Source: Tanytarsus gracilentus (Eukaryota > Arthropoda > Insecta > Diptera > Chironomidae). Taken from it: a DNA stretch of 64,000 nucleotides. This document shows positions 58,546 to 64,000 of the stretch, piece after piece. The notes beneath the pieces were generated by a model, which was not told the DNA's origin, searched no databases, and saw only the letters and a program-made list of their open reading frames with translations. A program made the translations under genes and the position numbers. The stretch lies in contig JAXRKN010000045.1 in the NCBI GenBank assembly GCA_038502055.1, positions 1,076,501-1,140,500 on the forward strand, read 5' to 3'. Positions within the stretch are counted from its first letter, which is position 1. Every line of letters begins with the position of its first letter.

Positions 58546-58582
58546 GTTTTTTGTGCTCTTTAAAAACTATTAAAGTGCCATT

Positions 58583-61500
58583 ATGAGTCCACCAAATGGG
58601 GAAACGAGCTATCATAAACATATAGAACCGAAACCAAAAGAAAATGTATGTATTGAAGCTTAATTTTTATTTTCAAAGTTCATTCTTAATTTTTTCTTAG
58701 GGTTCAACTAAAAATTCACTTAATGTCGTCGATTTTCCTGGCGAGTTACCGGGGGCTGAATATAAAATGGAACTTGTGTGGCGGAATATCATTATTTTTT
58801 CCTTTCTTCACATCGCATTTATTTACGGATTTTGGGTTGAGAAAATGACTGCAACAAAGGCTTTCAGTAAGTTCAAGACTTGTTTTTAACATTCTTTCAA
58901 TGTTATTCCAGAAATTAATTCTCGAGAAATTTAAGTGATGTCATCTGATTAATTTTTCTAATTCTTTTTTGTGCTGCCACATTTTTGAATGTTAAACTTT
59001 TAAAGCGATTAATTTTAAATCGAATTAACTGGATGGAAAGAATTGCGTTCGATTAATTAAAGTTAAGTCTGGTTAGAATAAATTTTATCCAAGATTTAAG
59101 TTTAAATCTTCGGATATTTTAATTTTGTACCAGTATGAAACTTTTCATATGCTTTAACAGTTAAATTAACATAAAAATAAACACTCCATTTATTATCCGC
59201 TCCGATCCCGAATATTCTATCATTAAATTATTTTGCCGATAATTTGCATATTTTTTTTTTGAAATTCCACTTTTCGATGAATACACGCTCGTTTTATGAA
59301 TTTATAATCAATTTTATTTGTCATTGATTATTCCAATTATGAGAGCACTTCCACGTTCCATTAGGATATCACACCCAATAACAATTAATTTTTCATCGCA
59401 CATTTGACAATCAATTTTGCGATAATGTGCACCTAAAAAAGCCACTCGCTTACAATGTCAAGTTTAAATTGTTTTTATATGCGATCAAAAATAGATACGC
59501 TTCTTTTTTATAGTTTATTTATGATACAACGAATTTTTAAAACCTACTCGCGGAACTTTTTTTGTAAAAAAATTTGAAACAGAAAAGCATCACATTATCA
59601 AAACGAGTTTTTTTAGTTTGTTTCATGATTTATTTGAATTTTGGATTTTATTTATTCTTTTCTTTTCATGACTTCGTAAAAATAATAAATTGGAATAAAT
59701 TATCTCACTAAAGAGATTGAAGTAAATAACGTAAAAATTTAATCAATTGTTGGCTCACAATCGATTAGCAGGAGATCTCTTAATTCATCCATTTCGTCGT
59801 CTGTCGATCGATTTTCTTCCACTGCAGCAGGTGAATCTCTAACTGTTTGTGGAGTGCCAGCTTTCCAGTTTCTTTTAAGAATCACTTTATTTCCAGGCTC
59901 TCTAGCCAATTTACCTTGACTTTTTCTAAATCCCCTTTTGCGACGAGTTTGTGTTTCTTGAGCATTGATTTCTACAGGTACTTCGACAGGTTCTTCGACT
60001 TCTGTGCTATGGAGAATTTCTCCCACAACTATTTGGATAGTCTCATTTTCGGTATTTATGCTTGGGCTCAGGTTCTCAGTGAGTTCAATGGTGGTTCTTG
60101 ATCTTTTGCATGTGAGTTGATTATTATTATGTGTTATTGTAGAATTCAGTGCCTTCATGGCATCAGTTTTCTTAAGATATTGCAAAAACCCAAAGTTCCG
60201 AGTCCAATTTCTTTTTTCAGATCCAATTACGAGTTGCAATTCGATAACTTTCCCAAAATACTCGAAGCGCTTCAAGGTTGAGAGAAGGTATTCAAAACTT
60301 TCATATATTAAGTGTGGCTCAACTCCATGAACCATAAGTGGTACCTTCGAATCATCACAACCTCTCCCTTCCAATCGCCAAAACGTGTTTGAGTTAATAT
60401 GTTTGACTATTCTGATGTCAGGCAATTTGACTCTCCAAACTTCTCTTTCATTCGCTAGCATGAAACTCTTGCGCTTCAGTAGTTGAATGTCCTCGATATA
60501 GAAGTGAAAAATGTACACAGAGCTGCCAATGATGTTTTCGCAGAAGGCTTTTCGATGTACTCCATAAATTGATTTATAGTTCCCGTGCTTCTGGTATGCC
60601 TCCAAGATGTCACTTAGTTTTTCCCTTTCACCCACTCCATCGATTCTGACGATGAATGGTGCTTGGTCACGCATTTTAGTTAGTTACGCGATCTAATTAA
60701 TGATTTTCTTTCTGATATGACTATCTTATCCAAGACACTTTTCGTTTCTTCTTGTAGTTATTTTGAGAAATTGGTGAGCAACAATGTTTGTTTGTTTACT
60801 ATTTACATTGATTAAAATTAAAATTTTCGCGACTTGAAAAATTCTAGTAGTGAAAACTGACCCATTTCAAGCAGTTCTTGATGGAATTTAGCGATAAACC
60901 TCTTCAATTTAGAGTTTGACCAACGCACACAGTTATCTAAGGAAAAGTTTTTCTTCTTCGTTTTCATAAGTCTGATTTGCATGTTAACAAACAACACAAA
61001 ATATGTTGAGACTTTTTGTCGCGACATCGCGTGAGATGATGAGACATTGCACGAAAAATGGCCGAATGTAAATTTTTAAAGAAACTCTATTTATGGTCAG
61101 AACACTTGGTCGTCAAGGTCAGCACTAAGAATTTTCTGAAGGGTCATTTTGATCAATTTGAATATATTTAATCAGGTTTCACTTACAAAATTTATTTTTT
61201 AATTACGTCAAGCTCATTTTCGGAATTAAAAATTAACTAATTAATTGCTCAAGTTTACGAAAAAAAATTTTAATGAAGCATGAAAAAATGCACCTAGAAA
61301 CTCGTTTAAAAGAAATGATTTTGGTCTTAAAAAAATCGCAAACTTGTTGAATATTTTTTTATAGACGAATATTTTCTCTTTTTTCTCAACAGCATGGATT
61401 TATGGAATATGTGGAGGGTTTGGTATAACTGCAGGTGCACATCGATTATGGGCACATAATTCGTATAAGACTAATACAGCGTTGAAGGTTCTTCTGCTGT

Positions 61501-62534
61501 TTTTCCAAACTATCGCCTTCCAAAATTCAGCATATGAATGGGTAAATTTGTTAATTTCGAGAATCATCAACATTTTTACATAACTATGAGTTTTTAGACC
61601 CGCGATCACCGTGTTCATCATAAATTTACCGATACAAATGCTGATCCACACAATGCTCGCCGTGGCTTTTTCTTCTCGCACATGGGATGGCTGCTTTGTA
61701 AAAAGCATAAAGATGTGAAGAAATTTGGATCACGTGTGAGCATGAAAGACTTGGAAGCTGATCCAATTGTGATGTTTCAACACAAGCACTACATGTCACT
61801 TATGTACATTTGTGCTATCATCATTCCCACATTTCTCCCTGTTATTGGTTGGGGAGAAACATTGAAAGCATCATTTTTCTTCGCAGGTGTTTTCAGATAT
61901 GTTATAAGTCTCCATATAACATGGCTTATTAACAGTGCCGCTCATTCGTAAGTAAACCAATATCCGAACTATCCATAGGGATTTTATTCTTATAAGTTCA
62001 AAACTAATTTGAATATTTTAATTTTTTTGTCAGATATGGAATGAAACCATTCGACAAAAACATCAGTCCGGCTGACAGTTATCTTGTGGGTTTTTTGGCC
62101 ATTGGAGAGGGATGGCACAACTATCATCACGTTTTCCCATACGACTACAAAACTTCAGAGCTTGGCGGTTACTTTTTTAACTTGACAACCGGCTTTATTG
62201 ATTTCATGGCATGGTTGGGTAAATATTGCGTTAATCAAGCCCTTTATAATCAACACTAATCGATTATCATAATATTTTTTTAGGATGTGCGTATGACCTC
62301 AAAACTGTTTCAGCGGAAATGATTCGTCGACGAGTGCTTCGCACAGGTGACGGCTCACACAAATATTCAAAAATCAAAAATGACGAAGAGCTACTGAAGA
62401 CATTTTTAATGGAGCGTCACGTTGATGCGAATGGAAATTACCTACATAATGATGAGGACTCAATATGGGGCTATAATGATGAGATGATGAAAAACGAGGA
62501 TAAAAAGTATATTAAAGTCCTCCATAAACATTAA
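58583..62534 (+). CDS. Acyl-CoA delta-desaturase (387 aa)
   Basis: Exons 58583-58645, 58701-58866, 61393-61541, 61598-61947, 62034-62218 and 62284-62534. It should place a double bond in fatty acyl-CoA in the ER membrane, using cytochrome b5 and a di-iron centre. All histidine boxes are present: HRLWAH (93-98), HRVHHK (130-135) and HNYHH (271-275), plus the extra His in NSAAH (242). Hydrophobic helix pairs lie at about 42-90 and 195-240. The length fits the family (330-390 aa). Insects use these enzymes for membrane lipids, cuticular hydrocarbons and pheromones; the double-bond position cannot be read from sequence alone. The second coding intron is 2.5 kb and holds a minus-strand gene. Confidence 0.93.
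59739..60674 (-). CDS. RRM-like protein nested in the desaturase intron (311 aa)
   Basis: One uninterrupted frame inside the intron 58867-61392, on the other strand. Residues about 125-185 resemble an RNA-recognition motif: LLSTLKRFEYFGKVIELQLV followed by RNFGFLQYLKKTDAMKAL, which fits RNP1 ([RK]-G/N-[FY]-[GA]-[FY]-[IVL]-x-[FY]). An N-terminal part (APFIVRIDGVGEREKLSDIL) could be a second, weaker fold of the same sort. The C-terminal third is charged, with a basic patch (TRRKRGFRKSQGKL) and an acidic end (DDEMDELRDLLL). No signal peptide or membrane segment. The exact family is not recognised; an intronless nested gene of this type may be a retrocopy. Confidence 0.6.
   Translation of the reverse strand: MRDQAPFIVRIDGVGEREKLSDILEAYQKHGNYKSIYGVHRKAFCENIIGSSVYIFHFYIEDIQLLKRKSFMLANEREVWRVKLPDIRIVKHINSNTFWRLEGRGCDDSKVPLMVHGVEPHLIYESFEYLLSTLKRFEYFGKVIELQLVIGSEKRNWTRNFGFLQYLKKTDAMKALNSTITHNNNQLTCKRSRTTIELTENLSPSINTENETIQIVVGEILHSTEVEEPVEVPVEINAQETQTRRKRGFRKSQGKLAREPGNKVILKRNWKAGTPQTVRDSPAAVEENRSTDDEMDELRDLLLIDCEPTID
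60818..61027 (-). CDS. Possible small protein or exon (69 aa)
   Basis: The frame reads MSRQKVSTYFVLFVNMQIRL, then a basic amphipathic-looking stretch (WSNSKLKRFIAKFHQELLEM). Base composition in the second half is less AT-rich than the surroundings. It lies between the RRM-like gene and the next desaturase exon, also on the minus strand. It may be an independent small gene or chance. Confidence 0.25.
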   Translation of the reverse strand: MSRQKVSTYFVLFVNMQIRLMKTKKKNFSLDNCVRWSNSKLKRFIAKFHQELLEMGQFSLLEFFKSRKF

Positions 62535-64000
62535 TTATCGGAGCAATTGTGAGCGTTTAATTGGAATTTAAAAGAAGCAAAAAATGTATTAATTTATAAG
62601 TTAAAAAGAGCTGCGTTGTGGACACCCGAGGCTCGTTTGTAAATAATTTAAGGGCATTTAAAAAAATTATTGCGAGCCATTCATTAAGAAATTTTCTCAT
62701 TCGTCACACATTGTAAATGCTCATTGACTTATTTATGAACGAGTTTTTTGCGAGTATTAAAAACTGATTGTGAACATTTAAAAATTAAATTAAATCAACT
62801 ATTTTAAAATTTTATTATATTTTGTTAAATTTACGAAATACATTCATTATTGATGGAACTAAGGGAAACAATGTGTTTTAATCCTATTTAGCTCTTTATA
62901 TAGTTCTTTGAAATTCTTTATGATGAAAATACTACATTTTAAACAAAATCAACGAGTCATTCTTTCATTTAGCATATAAAAATTTTAAAGTTTTACTTTT
63001 ATGACAAACTTTTCAAAAAAAAATCCGAAAAAAGCTCAAAAATCACCGAAAGCTTCCTGACAAATTTTCAATAAACGTTACTTGACTTAAACACTGCTTG
63101 ATTGCTAGGTTGGTGAACTTGACTTTTTTCGTGCGTTTCAATATATTTTTGATCAACATAATAAAAAACATCTTATAAATTTATATTTTTTCTAGGATTC
63201 GGATATAGTGAAACCTTTATTTGACTTTATACGAGCTTTTGTAAAATCTTTTAAACTGATTCAATATATTTTACGTGATTTGTTAGTTAGTGTTATTATG
63301 AAACAAAATTAATATGATAAAAATGATTTCTTTTAACATTTTCGAATATCTTTTTCTCACCTTTTAAATTAGGAACAATCGTGTTAAAATAAATCACAAA
63401 AACTTTTTACTTCCGAATTTTATTATCACTTTTATAATTTGAATGATTTTTTGTGGTAACATATTTTCTACGACAGTAACTGATCAACTGACGATTGACA
63501 ACACGCGCGATGCTTTTTTCAAAGATATATCTAGATGAAAGAAATTTAATATTGAATTTACAATGCATAAATTTTTCTCTCTCGTTTTCAAACACAAGTG
63601 TAAAACGGAACCTGTTAATGGTCTGTGGTAGTGGCCGAAACTCAAACGAGAGGATTTCTCTCTCAGGCAATTCTTCTTCTTGTATTATAAGCGTGTTTTT
63701 TGGAGATTATGAGACAAGTCCCATTTGGGAAAGAAATCAGTTGAAAATCAGCTCTCAAAGGATTCGGATCGAAAAAGTTTAAGTGGAAGCCAATGGAAAG
63801 TGAAGAAAAATATAACTAAAAAATAACAGAAAAGCTCAATATTTGTGATTTTCAACAATCATCGATAAACTATTATCCAATTTAAAGGTAAGAAAAAAGA
63901 GTTTAGTTACAGTTGATTTTAAAACTTTTTCTTTTTAATTAAACTTAAAATTGAATTATTTGAAAGATAAACTTAAAAAATAAGTTACACAATGTAAAAG
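62535..64000. other. 3' flank of the desaturase and start of the next locus
   Basis: AT-rich to about 63400, with the desaturase 3' UTR in the first part. From about 63480 the composition is richer, and a donor (AAAG|GTAAGAAA at 63888) follows a TATTATAAG word near 63684, which could mark a non-coding first exon of a further plus-strand gene beyond the window. The overlapping frames at 63407-63782 on both strands are not convincing. Confidence 0.35.

Noticed and set aside
63407..63782. Overlapping frames on both strands near the right border
   Set aside because: Neither has a domain, start context or composition that supports coding; more likely 5' UTR of a gene beyond the window.

Overview
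The window looks like nuclear DNA of a small-genome insect, most likely a lower (nematoceran) dipteran. It is AT-rich, most introns are short (about 50-100 bp) GT-AG introns, intergenic DNA is full of small DNA transposons, and the recognisable proteins are insect types: a myofilin-like muscle protein, insect SLC6 nutrient amino acid transporters, DM4/DM12-like Cys proteins, an acyl-CoA desaturase and a TBC1D5 orthologue. No bacterial-style operons, rRNA, tRNA or CRISPR array were seen. All gene models are manual splice reconstructions. I checked that every exon boundary keeps phase and that each total coding length is a multiple of three.

Layout. 1-10.4 kb, minus strand: one muscle-type gene (probable Mf) with one shared 30-codon first exon, two short alternative terminal exons, and a long form with a 33-nt microexon and a 156-nt cassette exon. 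12.8-32.3 kb, plus strand: five tandem SLC6 transporters (642, 589, 600, 599 and 625 aa) with different intron sets, including one GC-AG intron and 18/19-nt microexons, and with short tracts of near-identity between neighbours that suggest gene conversion. 32.4-41.7 kb: three small secreted or membrane Cys-motif proteins. Two of them are paralogues on opposite strands. A two-copy insect family with a GWLWN motif lies at 40.3-44.2 kb, one copy nested in an intron. 44.4-48.3 kb: two EXD2-like DnaQ-fold proteins that have both lost two catalytic acidic residues, followed by a small hydrophobic orphan. 49.1-51.4 kb, minus: TBC1D5. 51.4-64 kb: a long non-coding stretch, then an acyl-CoA delta-desaturase whose large intron holds a single-exon RRM-like gene on the other strand.

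Mobile DNA is the most striking part. Two intact elements and one truncated copy carry termini that begin CACAGTG and make 5-bp target duplications, as expected of Transib relatives. One end type reads as a 12-RSS-like signal: heptamer, 12-bp spacer, then ACAAAAACA. Four other elements were delimited: a hAT remnant with a transposase C-terminus and a perfect 8-bp TSD; a 1.0-kb fold-back hAT-type MITE with a perfect 8-bp TSD; a 1.5-kb TA-flanked element with a 19-bp minisatellite core; and a 1.6-kb hAT-type element inserted in a coding exon of the second EXD2-like gene. The ends of that last element supply a splice donor and acceptor that would remove nearly all of it and keep the reading frame, so it is a candidate transposon-made intron.

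The genes do not form one pathway. The SLC6 block is an amino acid uptake cluster, TBC1D5 acts on endosomes, the desaturase acts in lipid metabolism, and the muscle gene is structural.
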